NCBI RefSeq assembly: GCF_025933915.1
Contig: NZ_JAICZA010000024.1
Coordinates: forward strand, 1 to 43,858
Source: Mycobacterium sp.
GTDB taxonomy: Bacteria; Actinomycetota; Actinomycetes; Mycobacteriales; Mycobacteriaceae
DNA length: 43,858 bases
Direction of reading: 5' to 3'
The notes below the pieces were generated by a model. That model saw only the letters and a program-made list of their open reading frames with translations, had not been told where the DNA came from and did not search any database. This document shows positions 33,717 to 42,795 of the stretch, one piece after another (position 1 is the stretch's first letter; every line of letters begins with the position of its first letter). The position numbers and the translations under genes were made by a program.

Positions 33717-34862
33717 TCACAGGCCGGCGAAGCGCTCCCTGACCTCTTCAGCGGTGAGCCCATAGTCGGCCAGTGAGTACTTGTGCTTCGGAGCGCGGGC
33801 CCCGGTCTGACTCTCGGCGTGGCTGTCCTCCATGGCCTTTCGAGCCGCGTCGGTCAGCGTCAGGCCGAAGTGTCCGTATACGTTCGCGACGGTTCCCAGC
33901 GGGTCGTCGATCAACTCGCGATAGTCGACGTCATAGAACTGAGCCGGGTTGTACTTGGCGCGTGCGGTATGGAACTGCTCTAGGCCGCGCGACCAGGTTT
34001 CGATTGCGTCGGCACCGATCTGAACACCGGAGAAGGTCGTCGACCACCCCTCGGCAGTGTGCTGCGCCAACGAGCACATCGACGCCAGGATCGTTTCCAC
34101 CGGCCGGTGGGTCTGTATCACCAACGCGTCGGGGTAGGTCGCCATCAACGCGTCCAGCGCAAAGAGGTGGCTGGGATTCTTGAGCACCCAACGCTTTTCG
34201 GCGTCGTTCAAACCGATCAGCTGAAGGTTGCGGCGGTGCCGCTGATAGGACGGTGTCCAGTCCTGCCGGGACAGCCACTGCGAATAGGTGGGTAGGTGCG
34301 ACAGCGTCTCGTAGGATACCGAATGCAGCGACTGCCGCAGCAGTTGCCAGCATTCCTCCAACTCGTAGGCGGCCATGAAATGCAGGCCGGTGTACTCCGG
34401 GTTCTCCGCGTGAGCTTTGTCGAACTGCGCGTTCAGCTGGCTGTACCACGGGTTGGAATCCCACGTGTCGCGAGGCGGACGCGGTTGCGGGAACTCCGCC
34501 AGCCACAGGTGCAGACCCTGATGGATCGGGTCCGCGCCCAGCAGGCGGTGCAAGATTGTCGTGCCGGTGCGCGGCAACCCGGTGACGAAGATCGGCCGCT
34601 CGATGCCGACGTCGGCGTGCTGCGGGTACTGCTTCCATGCGGACTCGGAGAACAGCCTGGCTACCAGCGCGTTGCGCAGGAAGAAGCGATTCATTTTGCT
34701 GCCCAACGCGGTTAGCGCGGCATCACGCCGGTAGGAGTCCAGCAGCACACCGAGGGCCTCGCGATAGTTGTCGTTGTCGACGCCGAAGTCGTCGAGCCCG
34801 ACAAGCTTGGTCGCCGACGCGTGCAGGTCCTCGACGGTACCGACATCGGTACGCTCGGTCAT
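33717..34862 (-). CDS. PAPS-dependent sulfotransferase-like protein (Rv3529c-like)
   Basis: A 381-residue protein of the sulfotransferase family. The PAPS 5'-phosphate loop TGLPRTGTT is near residues 95-103, and the second motif around RPVETILASMCSLA fits the 3'-phosphate site. A sulfonated steroid, lipid or intermediate could be the product; the acceptor is unknown. It is the last of three genes (DUF1214, SDR, sulfotransferase). Its ATG shares one base with the SDR stop (TGATG). The KstR site upstream of the first gene suggests sterol induction. Confidence 0.88.
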   Translation of the reverse strand: MTERTDVGTVEDLHASATKLVGLDDFGVDNDNYREALGVLLDSYRRDAALTALGSKMNRFFLRNALVARLFSESAWKQYPQHADVGIERPIFVTGLPRTGTTILHRLLGADPIHQGLHLWLAEFPQPRPPRDTWDSNPWYSQLNAQFDKAHAENPEYTGLHFMAAYELEECWQLLRQSLHSVSYETLSHLPTYSQWLSRQDWTPSYQRHRRNLQLIGLNDAEKRWVLKNPSHLFALDALMATYPDALVIQTHRPVETILASMCSLAQHTAEGWSTTFSGVQIGADAIETWSRGLEQFHTARAKYNPAQFYDVDYRELIDDPLGTVANVYGHFGLTLTDAARKAMEDSHAESQTGARAPKHKYSLADYGLTAEEVRERFAGL

Positions 34863-35644
34863 CAGGTGTGGTACTCCCCGCAGTTGACGTCCAGGGTCTG
34901 TCCGGTGATGCCGCTGGACAAGTCACTGGCCATGAACAAAATTGCCGAGGCGACCTCGTCCTCGGTGGGCAGCCGCTTGAGGTCGGAGTTCGCCGCGGTG
35001 GCCTCATAGATCTGCTCGGCCGTGGTGCCGTACTTGCCGGCCTGATGGTTGAAGTAGGCCTGCAACGTGTCACCCCAGATATATCCGGGCGCAACGGAAT
35101 TGACGCGGATCCCCTGTTCGCCGAGCTCGGTGGCCAGCGACTGCGACATGGACAGCAACGCAGACTTGGCCATCTTGTAGGCGCCGTACTTGGCCTGCGA
35201 GTGCCGGATCACCATGGAGTTGACGTTCACGACCGACCCCTTGGATTCCGCCAGCGCCTCGGTAAAGCCCTGGATCAGCCGCAGCGCACCGAGCGCGCTG
35301 AGTTCGATCGCATCACGAATATGCTGAAACGTGGTGCCGGCCAACGGCTTCATCGACGGCACCCGGAACGCGTTGTTGATCAGCACGTCGGCCTTGCCGT
35401 AGGCCTCTAGCGTGGCGGCGACCAGGTTGCTCACCTGGTCGTCATCGGTGATATCGGTGCGCACCGTCGTCGCACGGCCCCCGATGTCGGCGATCTGTTT
35501 GGCGACGTCGTCCAGGCGTTCTGGCGTGCGCGCCGCCAGCACCAGATCGGCGCCCTCCCGCGCGCATCGGTGCGCCAGCGTCGTACCCAGACCCGGGCCG
35601 ACGCCGCTGATCACCACAACCTTGCCATCGAGCAACTTCGTCAT
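34862..35644 (-). CDS. Short-chain dehydrogenase/reductase (Rv3530c-like)
   Basis: A 260-residue SDR. The cofactor motif GVGPGLG follows MTKLLDGKVVVIS, NNAF replaces NNAG in the usual place (VLINNAF), and the catalytic segment contains YGAYKMAK (Tyr-x3-Lys). It probably oxidises a steroid or acyl hydroxyl. The ATG overlaps the DUF1214 stop by 4 bp (ATGA), and it is translated just before the sulfotransferase, hence one operon. Confidence 0.9.
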   Translation of the reverse strand: MTKLLDGKVVVISGVGPGLGTTLAHRCAREGADLVLAARTPERLDDVAKQIADIGGRATTVRTDITDDDQVSNLVAATLEAYGKADVLINNAFRVPSMKPLAGTTFQHIRDAIELSALGALRLIQGFTEALAESKGSVVNVNSMVIRHSQAKYGAYKMAKSALLSMSQSLATELGEQGIRVNSVAPGYIWGDTLQAYFNHQAGKYGTTAEQIYEATAANSDLKRLPTEDEVASAILFMASDLSSGITGQTLDVNCGEYHT

Positions 35645-36780
35645 CCCAGCATCCTCGCCTGAATTTGTTGATGACGCAGGGCGATTCGCGCGCGCCAGTC
35701 TTCGTCGGAAATCTTGTTGTGCTCGAAGTACGGCAGCGCGGCCGGCACCTTGTCGGTGTCAACCAGCTCGACCGACGGGCCGTCGACATCGGTCAGTTGA
35801 CGCGACACCCGCTGCCAGCGAAACTGCAAGATGCCCTTCCGATGCCCGAGCGTCTCCACCCAGTTGGTCACGCCGGGGTTCTGGTCGGCGACGACGATGC
35901 GTACCTTACCGTCCGGATCCGCTTGCGCCTGAGTGTTGTTCAGCGAGGTCTGGTGGTTGATGTAGTCCAGCGAGATATACCACAGGCTGCCCAACTGGAA
36001 CCCGAGGTAGGGAGCGTCGGTGACCGGGATGGTGATCACCAACGCCTGGTCGGGCCGCAGCTCGTAGTGCCCGACCGACGAGTACTGGGTCGCCAGCCCG
36101 CCGGGCGTCAACCGGGGCGCGACCATGGTGTTGACCGGGATGTTGAAATAGAACCACTGCGGGAACTGCAGCCACGTCTTCACCCGGTTCACAAGTTGCT
36201 TTCCGGCTGTGGCGAAACGCTTTTCGATGGTTGCGCGAGTGAGCGGCGGCGGCGCGGTGCCCGCGGTGTCCAGACGAGAAATCGCCAAGGTGCCGCGCTG
36301 AGCCGCCCAGTCGCCGTATACCTCGCGGATCACCAACTGTCCGGGGCTGTTCGGTCGCACCCGCCACTCGAAGCTGCCGTCGGCGGCGATCTGCAGCTCC
36401 CGGTCGTCGAACGCGGCCTGGCTGGCGGGCACGTTGTCGTCGGTGTACTCGCCACCCAGCAACTGGAAACTCAGGTCGGTGGTGGTGCCGCGCCGGCCGG
36501 TGACGACGTAATCGTGGTTGGCGTGCACCCGGGTGCCGAAGTACAGCGTGTCGGGGTTGTCCAGGCCCATCTTGGTGAACGGCCCGGTGCCCGACTGCAA
36601 GAAGGGATGGTCGCGGTCGTAGTCGAAGGCCAGATGCGTGCAGGCGGCGATACACCCGGCCAGATATTGGAGTCCTTCAAGGAGGTCGGCTTCGGTCTCG
36701 ATGTGCGGTGCGGCCGCCACGAGCTCTTCGGCCTCGGCGATCGCGGAGGTGAGCGGGCCCGAAAAGGAATTTGTGAACAC
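35641..36780 (-). CDS. DUF1214-family protein (Rv3531c-like)
   Basis: A 379-residue protein matching Rv3531c-type DUF1214 proteins. It has no signal peptide. The C-terminal half is a beta-rich DUF1214-like domain with NTMVAPRLTPGG, GHYELRPDQALVITIPVTDAPYLGFQLG and a final ARIALRHQQI. Function is unknown; in this setting it may bind or modify a sterol-derived compound. The GTG start at 36780 lies 10 bp from a perfect KstR palindrome, implying a short or absent leader. It leads the SDR-sulfotransferase operon. Confidence 0.88.
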   Translation of the reverse strand: MFTNSFSGPLTSAIAEAEELVAAAPHIETEADLLEGLQYLAGCIAACTHLAFDYDRDHPFLQSGTGPFTKMGLDNPDTLYFGTRVHANHDYVVTGRRGTTTDLSFQLLGGEYTDDNVPASQAAFDDRELQIAADGSFEWRVRPNSPGQLVIREVYGDWAAQRGTLAISRLDTAGTAPPPLTRATIEKRFATAGKQLVNRVKTWLQFPQWFYFNIPVNTMVAPRLTPGGLATQYSSVGHYELRPDQALVITIPVTDAPYLGFQLGSLWYISLDYINHQTSLNNTQAQADPDGKVRIVVADQNPGVTNWVETLGHRKGILQFRWQRVSRQLTDVDGPSVELVDTDKVPAALPYFEHNKISDEDWRARIALRHQQIQARMLG

Positions 36781-36790
36781 GCCTAGACGC

Positions 36791-36804
36791 TAGAACGTGT
36801 TCTA
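36791..36804. promoter_or_regulatory. KstR operator of the DUF1214-SDR-sulfotransferase operon
   Basis: TAGAACGTGTTCTA, a perfect palindrome and full KstR match, ends 10 bp before the GTG start of the DUF1214 gene, in the 88-bp gap to the upstream hemophore-like gene. Confidence 0.88.
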
Positions 36805-36868
36805 CTTTTTCGTCAATGGCGAACGTTCCCGCGCGTCGGCCGCAGGGTTCAAGGACGAGGCCGGCTCG

Positions 36869-37180
36869 CTACGGTGGGCACGCGTGGGACAGGTCGATCA
36901 GGTGCTGGCGGACGTCGGGATGCCGATTCAGGTAGTCGACGACGTTGCCGTTACCGCCCTCCGACTGCGACTTGGCGATCAGCTGCTGGTGGAGGTCGGG
37001 ATGCCGCTGCAGATACGAGTCGATGGATTGACCCACGTCCTGATTGCACTGGGGATCCGCGCTGGCTGTGCCGGCCAGGGGCAGCGCGATCACCGTCGCG
37101 GCGGCCGCAGTCAATAGCCCCCCGGCGAGCAGGCCGAACAGTCCGCGGCCACGGGTGCCGACCGTTTTGGATGTGCTCAT
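36869..37180 (-). CDS. Hemophore-like small secreted protein
   Basis: A 103-residue exported protein. Residues 1 to about 44 form a signal peptide (Arg-rich start, hydrophobic GLLTAAAATVIALPLAG, then TASA). The mature part has two Cys (QCNQDV and the HACPP end) that can form one disulfide, and HPDLHQQL and HPDVRQHL helical segments typical of mycobacterial haem-binding hemophore-related proteins. It takes the place of PPE genes found here in M. tuberculosis. The ATG at 37180 gives a good signal peptide; a longer frame only adds non-coding-like residues. Confidence 0.82.
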   Translation of the reverse strand: MSTSKTVGTRGRGLFGLLAGGLLTAAAATVIALPLAGTASADPQCNQDVGQSIDSYLQRHPDLHQQLIAKSQSEGGNGNVVDYLNRHPDVRQHLIDLSHACPP

Positions 37181-37241
37181 GGGTACAAGGCTACGCGCGA
37201 TAGCTTTGTGCAGCCTGTGCGCGGCGTCAGCAAAGCGCAGG

Positions 37242-38306
37242 TCAGCGGGAGGCCGCGGTACCGCTTTCTTGTTCGCGCTTGATCTCCAGCGCGATGTCGA
37301 TGAGTTGGTCTTCCTGGCCGCCGATGAGTTTGCGCTGGCCGGCCCGGTGCAGCAGCTCATGCGCCGGCACGCCGTAGCGCTCGCCCTGGCGGATGGCGTG
37401 TTTGAGGAAGCTCGAGTAAACCCCCGAGTAGCCCATGATCAGGGCGTTGCGATCCAGCAGGCACTCCGCGGGCATGGCGGGGGCGACGACCTCTTCGGCG
37501 GCGTCGGCGATGTCGAAGAAGTCGATGCCGGTCTTGACGCCGATCTTGTCGAACACCCCGATCAGGGCCTCGACGGGCGCGTTGCCCGCCCCGGCGCCGA
37601 AGCGGCGGCAGGAGCCGTCGATCTGCTTGGCGCCGGCGCGAACCGCCTCCACCGAGTTGGCCACCCCCAGGCCGAGGTTTTCGTGGCCATGGAAACCAAC
37701 CTGGGCGTCGTCGCCGAGTTCGTCGACCAGCGCCGCGACCCGGTCGGCCACGCCTTCGAGCACCAGCGCCCCGGCCGAATCAACCACATAGACGCACTGG
37801 CAGCCGGCATCGGCCATGATGCGGGCCTGGGCGGCCAGCTTCTCCGGCGGAATGGTGTGGCTCATCATCAAAAAGCCGACGGTCTCGAGGCCGAGTTCGC
37901 GGGCCAGGCCGAAGTGCTGGATCGAGACGTCGGCCTCGGTGCAGTGCGTGGCGATCCGGCAGATCGAGCCGCCGTTGTTCTGCGCCTCTTTGATGTCTTC
38001 CTTGGTGCCCACACCCGGCAGCATCAAAAAGGCGATCTTGGCCTCTTTGGCGGTCTGGGCGGCGTGCTTGATCAGCTCCTGCTTGGGGGTCTTGGAGAAC
38101 CCGTTGTTGAAACTCGAGCCGCCCTGGCCGTCGCCGTGGGTGACCTCGATGACGGGCACGCCCGCGGCGTCCAGGGCGGCCACGATGGCACCGACCTCGT
38201 CGGCGGTGAACTGATGGCGTTTGTGATGCGAACCGTCGCGCAGCGACGTGTCGGTCATCCGGACGTCCCAGATCGGGTTGAAGAAAATATCGGCGCTGGT
38301 GGTCAT
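37242..38306 (-). CDS. hsaF: HsaF, 4-hydroxy-2-oxoacid (2-oxohexanoate) aldolase
   Basis: A 354-residue pyruvate aldolase of the BphI/DmpG/HsaF family. Conserved [16 protein letters not shown] (about residues 18-33, catalytic Arg23, metal Asp24) and [12 protein letters not shown] (metal His pair) are clear. It cleaves 4-hydroxy-2-oxohexanoate into pyruvate and propanal in the last stage of steroid ring A/B breakdown. It forms a complex with HsaG, which takes the aldehyde through a channel. Its ATG overlaps the hsaG stop by 4 bp (ATGA), consistent with coupled synthesis. Confidence 0.96.
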   Translation of the reverse strand: MTTSADIFFNPIWDVRMTDTSLRDGSHHKRHQFTADEVGAIVAALDAAGVPVIEVTHGDGQGGSSFNNGFSKTPKQELIKHAAQTAKEAKIAFLMLPGVGTKEDIKEAQNNGGSICRIATHCTEADVSIQHFGLARELGLETVGFLMMSHTIPPEKLAAQARIMADAGCQCVYVVDSAGALVLEGVADRVAALVDELGDDAQVGFHGHENLGLGVANSVEAVRAGAKQIDGSCRRFGAGAGNAPVEALIGVFDKIGVKTGIDFFDIADAAEEVVAPAMPAECLLDRNALIMGYSGVYSSFLKHAIRQGERYGVPAHELLHRAGQRKLIGGQEDQLIDIALEIKREQESGTAASR

Positions 38307-39235
38307 GGCTTCGCTCCTCCGGCCGTCGCCGCCAGGCTCTCCTTGGCGATCTCCTCGCCGACCTTGGTCGCCGCGGCGGTCATGATGTCCAGGTTGCCCG
38401 CATAGGGGGGCAGGTAATCGCCGGCGCCCTCGACTTCGACGAAGGTGGTGACCAGGGTCTGGCCGCCGGAATTGATCGACGGGTCGTCGAACTGGGGCTC
38501 GTTGAGCAGCCGGTAGCCGGGCACGTAGGTCTGCACCTCGGCCACCACGTCGTGGATCGATTTGGCGATCGCGTCGCGGTCGGCGTCCTCGGGGATGGCG
38601 CAAAAGATGGTGTCGCGCATGATCATTGGCGGGTCGGCCGGGTTGAGGATGATGATCGCCTTGCCCCGCTTGGCGCCGCCGATGGTCTCCACACCCTTGC
38701 TGGTGGTCTTGGTGAACTCATCGATGTTGGCCCGGGTGCCCGGCCCTGCCGACAGCGAGGCGACCGAGGCCACGATCTCGGCATAGGGCACGCCACCGAC
38801 ATCAGCCACCGCACGCGAGACCGCGTACACGACCGGGATGGTGGCCTGTCCACCACAGGTGATCATGTTGACGTTGGGCGCATCGAGGTGCTGGCGCAGA
38901 TTGGCCGGCGGGATCACCGCCGGGCCCACCGCGGCCGGCGTCAGGTCGATGGCCCGGATGCCGGCGGCCGCATACTTGGGGGCGGCGTCGCGGTGTACGT
39001 AGGCGCTGGTCGCCTCGAACACCAGATCGGGCTTCTCCGACTGCGCCAGCAGCCAGTCCACCCCCTCATGGGTGGTCTCCAAACCCAGCTTGCGGGCCCG
39101 CGCCAAACCCTCGGACTCCGGGTCGATGCCGATCATCCAGCGCGGCTCCAGCCACTCCGATCGCAACAGCTTGTAAAGCAGGTCAGTGCTGATGTTCCCC
39201 GACCCGACAATTGCCACACTCGCCTTAGTCGGCAT
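38303..39235 (-). CDS. hsaG: HsaG, acylating propanal/acetaldehyde dehydrogenase
   Basis: A 310-residue CoA-acylating aldehyde dehydrogenase. The NAD motif VGSGNIST lies at residues 10-17, and the catalytic Cys127 is in [12 protein letters not shown]. It converts propanal from HsaF to propionyl-CoA. It is the middle gene of hsaE-hsaG-hsaF on the minus strand, 52 bp after hsaE and overlapping hsaF. No KstR site is seen in the hsaE-hsaG gap, so it should rely on the hsaE promoter. Confidence 0.96.
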   Translation of the reverse strand: MPTKASVAIVGSGNISTDLLYKLLRSEWLEPRWMIGIDPESEGLARARKLGLETTHEGVDWLLAQSEKPDLVFEATSAYVHRDAAPKYAAAGIRAIDLTPAAVGPAVIPPANLRQHLDAPNVNMITCGGQATIPVVYAVSRAVADVGGVPYAEIVASVASLSAGPGTRANIDEFTKTTSKGVETIGGAKRGKAIIILNPADPPMIMRDTIFCAIPEDADRDAIAKSIHDVVAEVQTYVPGYRLLNEPQFDDPSINSGGQTLVTTFVEVEGAGDYLPPYAGNLDIMTAAATKVGEEIAKESLAATAGGAKP

Positions 39236-39287
39236 GATGCCCCTTTTCGAAGCTCCTGAGATTTAAGTTAGTCGATTTAATTCGAGC

Positions 39288-40073
39288 CTATTCGAACGAT
39301 AGACGCACCGAACCGAGGCCCGCGAAGTCGGCGACGAAGTTGTCGCCTGGGTGTGCGTCGATCGCTTTCGTGCACGATCCGGGCAACACCACGTCGCCCC
39401 TGCGCAGCCGCACCCCGAAGCCGTCCACCTTGCGCGCCAGCCAGGCCACCGCGGTGACCGGGTTGCCCAGCACCGCGTCCGTGCGGCCCTGCGCGACGAC
39501 CTCGCCGTTGCAGCGCAGCACCGCGTCGATCCCCTTGACGTCGATGTCGCGGGGGGACACGCGCGCCTCACCCAGCACGAAACCCGCCGACGAGGCGTTG
39601 TCGGCGATGGTGTCGCACAATCCGATCTTCCAATCGGTGATCCGGGTATCGATCAACTCGATAGACGGGACCAGCGCCTCGGTCGCCGCCAGCACGTCGT
39701 CCTCGGTGCAGCCCGCGCCCGGCAGGTCGGCGTTCAGGACGAAGCCCACCTCCACCTCGACCCGCGGATACAGGTAGCGGTTGGCCTTGACCGGGGTGTC
39801 TTCGAACAACTGCATCTCGTCGAGCAAATGCCCGTAATCCGGCTCGTCGACCCCCATCATCTGCTGGATCGCCAACGACGACAGCCCCACCTTGTGCCCC
39901 AGCACCCGGGCCCCCTCGGCGACCCGCTGACGAATATTGATCAGCTGAATCTCATACGCGTCGACGACGTCGATGTCCGGATAGGCGGCAGTCAACGGGG
40001 CAATCGACTCACCGCTCCGCTCGGCCTGCGCCAAGTCGGCAGCGAGCTCATCGCGGGTGGCAACACTGAGCAT
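39288..40073 (-). CDS. hsaE: HsaE, 2-hydroxypentadienoate-type hydratase
   Basis: A 261-residue hydratase of the 2-oxopent-4-enoate/fumarylacetoacetate-like family. Conserved GHKVGLSS, RYLYPRVEVEVGFVL (metal-ligand Glu pair) and DVVLPGSCTKAI are seen. It hydrates 2-hydroxyhexa-2,4-dienoate to 4-hydroxy-2-oxohexanoate, the HsaF substrate. I use the ATG at 40073, with GAGGAG 9 bp upstream, over a TTG six bases further; this gives the length I recall for M. tuberculosis HsaE. Divergent from kstD over a KstR operator. Confidence 0.95.
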   Translation of the reverse strand: MLSVATRDELAADLAQAERSGESIAPLTAAYPDIDVVDAYEIQLINIRQRVAEGARVLGHKVGLSSLAIQQMMGVDEPDYGHLLDEMQLFEDTPVKANRYLYPRVEVEVGFVLNADLPGAGCTEDDVLAATEALVPSIELIDTRITDWKIGLCDTIADNASSAGFVLGEARVSPRDIDVKGIDAVLRCNGEVVAQGRTDAVLGNPVTAVAWLARKVDGFGVRLRRGDVVLPGSCTKAIDAHPGDNFVADFAGLGSVRLSFE

Positions 40074-40129
40074 TTTCAAACTCTCCTCGTACGGTCGACC
40101 GGGCCAGTAGCGGCCGCCCTGGGCAATTC

Positions 40130-40143
40130 TATAACGTGTTCTA
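40130..40143. promoter_or_regulatory. KstR operator between hsaE and kstD
   Basis: TATAACGTGTTCTA is a full KstR match ending one base before the kstD ATG (40145) and 56 bp from the hsaE start. The kstD transcript must be leaderless or have almost no leader, with the operator lying over the promoter. Confidence 0.9.
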
Positions 40144-40144
40144 C

Positions 40145-41836
40145 ATGTCAGCGCAGGAGTACGACGTCGTCGTGGTCGGGAGCGGCGGAGCCGGCATGGT
40201 GGCTGCCCTTACCGCCGCTCACCGGGGTCTTTCCACCATAGTCATCGAAAAGGCCCCGCACTTCGGAGGTTCGACCGCACGGTCGGGCGGCGGCGTTTGG
40301 ATCCCGAATAACGAAGTGCTCAAGCGTGACGGGGTCAAGGACACCGCCGAAGCGGCCCGCACCTATCTGCACGGGATCATCGGCAGTGTCGTCGAGCCGG
40401 AGCGCATCGATACCTACCTCGAGCGCGGGCCCGAGATGTTGTCTTTCGTGCTGAAGCACACACCCTTGAAGATGTGCTGGGTGCCGCGTTACTCCGACTA
40501 CTACCCGGAGTCGCCTGGCGGCCGCGCGGAGGGCCGGTCGATCGAGCCGAAGCCGTTCAACGCCCGCAAGCTCGGCGCCGATGAGCCCGGCCTGGAGCCC
40601 GCGTACGGCAAAGTCCCGCTCAACGTCGTGGTGATGCAACAGGATTACGTGCGGCTGAATCAGCTGAAGCGCCACCCGCGGGGCGTGCTGCGCAGCCTGA
40701 AGGTCGGCGCCCGCACGATGTGGGCCAAAGCGACCGGTAAGAACCTCGTCGGCATGGGCCGGGCGCTGATCGGGCCGCTGCGAATCGGGCTGCAGCGAGC
40801 CGGGGTTCCGGTTGTGCTCAATACCGCTCTCACCGACCTGTACGTCGAAGATGGCGTGGTGCGCGGCGTCTACGTGCGTGGCGCCGGTGATGCCGAATCG
40901 GGTGAGCCCCAGCTGATCCGGGCCCGGCGGGGGGTGATCCTGGCGTCGGGTGGGTTCGAGCACAACGAACAAATGCGGGTCAAATACCAGCGCGCGCCGA
41001 TCACCACCGAGTGGACCGTGGGCGCGGTGGCCAACACGGGCGACGGGATTTTGGCGGGCGAAAAGCTCGGCGCCGCATTGGACGTCATGGAAGACGCCTG
41101 GTGGGGCCCGACCGTCCCGCTGGTGGGTGCACCGTGGTTCGCGCTGTCCGAGCGTAACTCGCCGGGGTCGATCATCGTCAACATGTCGGGCAAGCGGTTC
41201 ATGAACGAATCGATGCCCTACGTCGAAGCCTGCCATCACATGTATGGCGGCGAATACGGTCAGGGGCCCGGGCCCGGCGAGAACATTCCCGCATGGCTGG
41301 TATTCGACCAGCGGTACCGGGACCGTTACATCTTCGCGGGATTACAGCCCGGACAACGCATTCCCCGCAAGTGGCTGGAGTCCGGCGTCATCATCGCCGC
41401 CGACACGCTCGCGGAGCTGGCGCAGAAGGCCGGTCTTCCGGCGAGCGAATTCGCCGCCACCGTCGAGCGTTTCAACGGCTTCGCGCGTTCCGGCATCGAT
41501 CTCGACTACCAGCGCGGCGAGAGCGCCTACGACAGGTACTACGGCGACCCGACCAACAAGCCGAACCCCAACCTCGGCGAGATCAGTCACGCGCCGTACT
41601 ACGCCGCCAAGATGGTGCCCGGCGACCTGGGCACCAAGGGTGGCATCCGCACGGATGTCCACGGCCGGGCGCTGCGCGACGACGGCAGTATCATCGAAGG
41701 CCTTTACGCCGCCGGCAATGTCAGCGCCCCGGTGATGGGCCACACGTACCCCGGTCCGGGTGGCACCATCGGTCCGGCCATGACGTTCGGTTACCTGGCG
41801 GCATTGCACATTGCCGGCGGAGCCGGGGAAAGGTAA
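40145..41836 (+). CDS. kstD: KstD, 3-ketosteroid delta1-dehydrogenase
   Basis: A 563-residue FAD-dependent dehydrogenase. The dinucleotide motif GSGGAGM is at residues 12-18, followed by the HRGLSTIVIEK strand; the C-terminal FAD loop GHTYPGPGGTIGPAMTFG is typical of KstD. It introduces the C1-C2 double bond in 3-ketosteroids, the step before KshA action. The ATG at 40145 starts MSAQEYDVVVVG; GTG 40136 would add three residues but lies inside the operator. The next gene starts 5 bp after its stop. Confidence 0.96.
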   Translation: MSAQEYDVVVVGSGGAGMVAALTAAHRGLSTIVIEKAPHFGGSTARSGGGVWIPNNEVLKRDGVKDTAEAARTYLHGIIGSVVEPERIDTYLERGPEMLSFVLKHTPLKMCWVPRYSDYYPESPGGRAEGRSIEPKPFNARKLGADEPGLEPAYGKVPLNVVVMQQDYVRLNQLKRHPRGVLRSLKVGARTMWAKATGKNLVGMGRALIGPLRIGLQRAGVPVVLNTALTDLYVEDGVVRGVYVRGAGDAESGEPQLIRARRGVILASGGFEHNEQMRVKYQRAPITTEWTVGAVANTGDGILAGEKLGAALDVMEDAWWGPTVPLVGAPWFALSERNSPGSIIVNMSGKRFMNESMPYVEACHHMYGGEYGQGPGPGENIPAWLVFDQRYRDRYIFAGLQPGQRIPRKWLESGVIIAADTLAELAQKAGLPASEFAATVERFNGFARSGIDLDYQRGESAYDRYYGDPTNKPNPNLGEISHAPYYAAKMVPGDLGTKGGIRTDVHGRALRDDGSIIEGLYAAGNVSAPVMGHTYPGPGGTIGPAMTFGYLAALHIAGGAGER

Positions 41837-41841
41837 CCGAA

Positions 41842-42702
41842 ATGCCCATCGACGTCGACGTCGCGCTGAATGCCGAGCTGGATCCCATCGAATTCTCTTG
41901 GGTCAGCAGCGATATCCAGCTCTACCACCTTGGCTTGGGCGCCGGAGCGGACCCGATGGACCCCCGCGAGCTGCGTTACCTGGTGGACGACACCCCGCAG
42001 GTGCTGCCGACGTTCGGCAACGTCGCCGCCAGCTTTCACATGACCAAGCCGCCGACCGTTCAGTTTCCCGGCATCGACATCGAGCTGGGCAAGGTGTTGC
42101 ACGCGTCCGAGCGCGTGGAAGTGCCCGGGCCGCTTCCGCCTTCGGGCAAGGCCAAGGCCGTCACCCGGTTCACGGACATCTGGGACAAGGGCAAGGCCGC
42201 GGTGATCTGGAGTGAGACGACGGTGACCGCGCCGGACGGCACGCTGTTGTGGACTCAGCGACGGTCGATCTTCGCGCGCGGCGAAGGTGGCTTCGGTGGT
42301 GAACGCGGTCCGTCAACCTCGGACGGCGCACCGGACCGAGCTCCCGATCTCGAGGTCGACGTGCCGATCTTGCCCCAGCAGGCGTTGTTGTACCGGCTGT
42401 GTGGCGACCGCAACCCGCTGCACTCGGATCCCGAATTCGCGGCCGCCGCAGGCTTTCCCAGGCCCATCCTGCACGGGCTGTGCACGTACGGCATGACCTG
42501 CAAGGCGATCGTCGATGCGCTGCTCGACGGTGACACCGGCGCGGTGGGTGCCTACGGTGCGCGTTTCGCCGGGGTGGCCTTTCCCGGCGAAACACTCAAG
42601 GTCGGCATCTGGAAGGACAGCGGCCGCTTTGTGGCCAGCGTTGTCGCGCCCTCGCGCGACAACGCCGTCGTGCTCTCCGGCGTCGAGTTGGTCCCCGCCT
42701 AG
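41842..42702 (+). CDS. MaoC-like double-hotdog enoyl-CoA hydratase (Rv3538-like)
   Basis: A 286-residue hydratase-2 family enzyme with two hotdog halves. The hydratase-2 motif is in the second half: GDRNPLHSDPEFAAAAGFPRPILHGLCTYG, with the catalytic Asp and His in place. It should hydrate a steroid-side-chain or ring-derived 2-enoyl-CoA; in M. tuberculosis the homologue is Rv3538 (sometimes called Hsd4B). The ATG at 41842 follows the kstD stop by 5 bp, so the two form an operon under the operator before kstD. Confidence 0.94.
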   Translation: MPIDVDVALNAELDPIEFSWVSSDIQLYHLGLGAGADPMDPRELRYLVDDTPQVLPTFGNVAASFHMTKPPTVQFPGIDIELGKVLHASERVEVPGPLPPSGKAKAVTRFTDIWDKGKAAVIWSETTVTAPDGTLLWTQRRSIFARGEGGFGGERGPSTSDGAPDRAPDLEVDVPILPQQALLYRLCGDRNPLHSDPEFAAAAGFPRPILHGLCTYGMTCKAIVDALLDGDTGAVGAYGARFAGVAFPGETLKVGIWKDSGRFVASVVAPSRDNAVVLSGVELVPA

Positions 42703-42739
42703 GGCCCGCTCCGGCCTTCTTGCGGGCTTCCTTCGGGCT

Positions 42740-42765
42740 CGAGCGTGACGCCACAGTCACATTCG
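42740..42765. repeat. 26-bp palindrome L1
   Basis: CGAGCGTGAC, loop GCCACA, GTCACATTCG: 10-bp arms with 2 mismatches. First of a pair with 30-bp period; L2 starts 4 bp later. See L2, R1, R2. Confidence 0.75.
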
Positions 42766-42769
42766 CCCT

Positions 42770-42795
42770 CGAGCGTGACTGCACTGTCATGCTCG
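42770..42795. repeat. 26-bp palindrome L2
   Basis: CGAGCGTGAC, loop TGCACT, GTCATGCTCG: arms differ at one position (a G-T wobble). It contains the stop codon of the DUF559 gene (42787-42789). It is the near-exact reverse complement of R1 (25 of 26). Confidence 0.82.
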
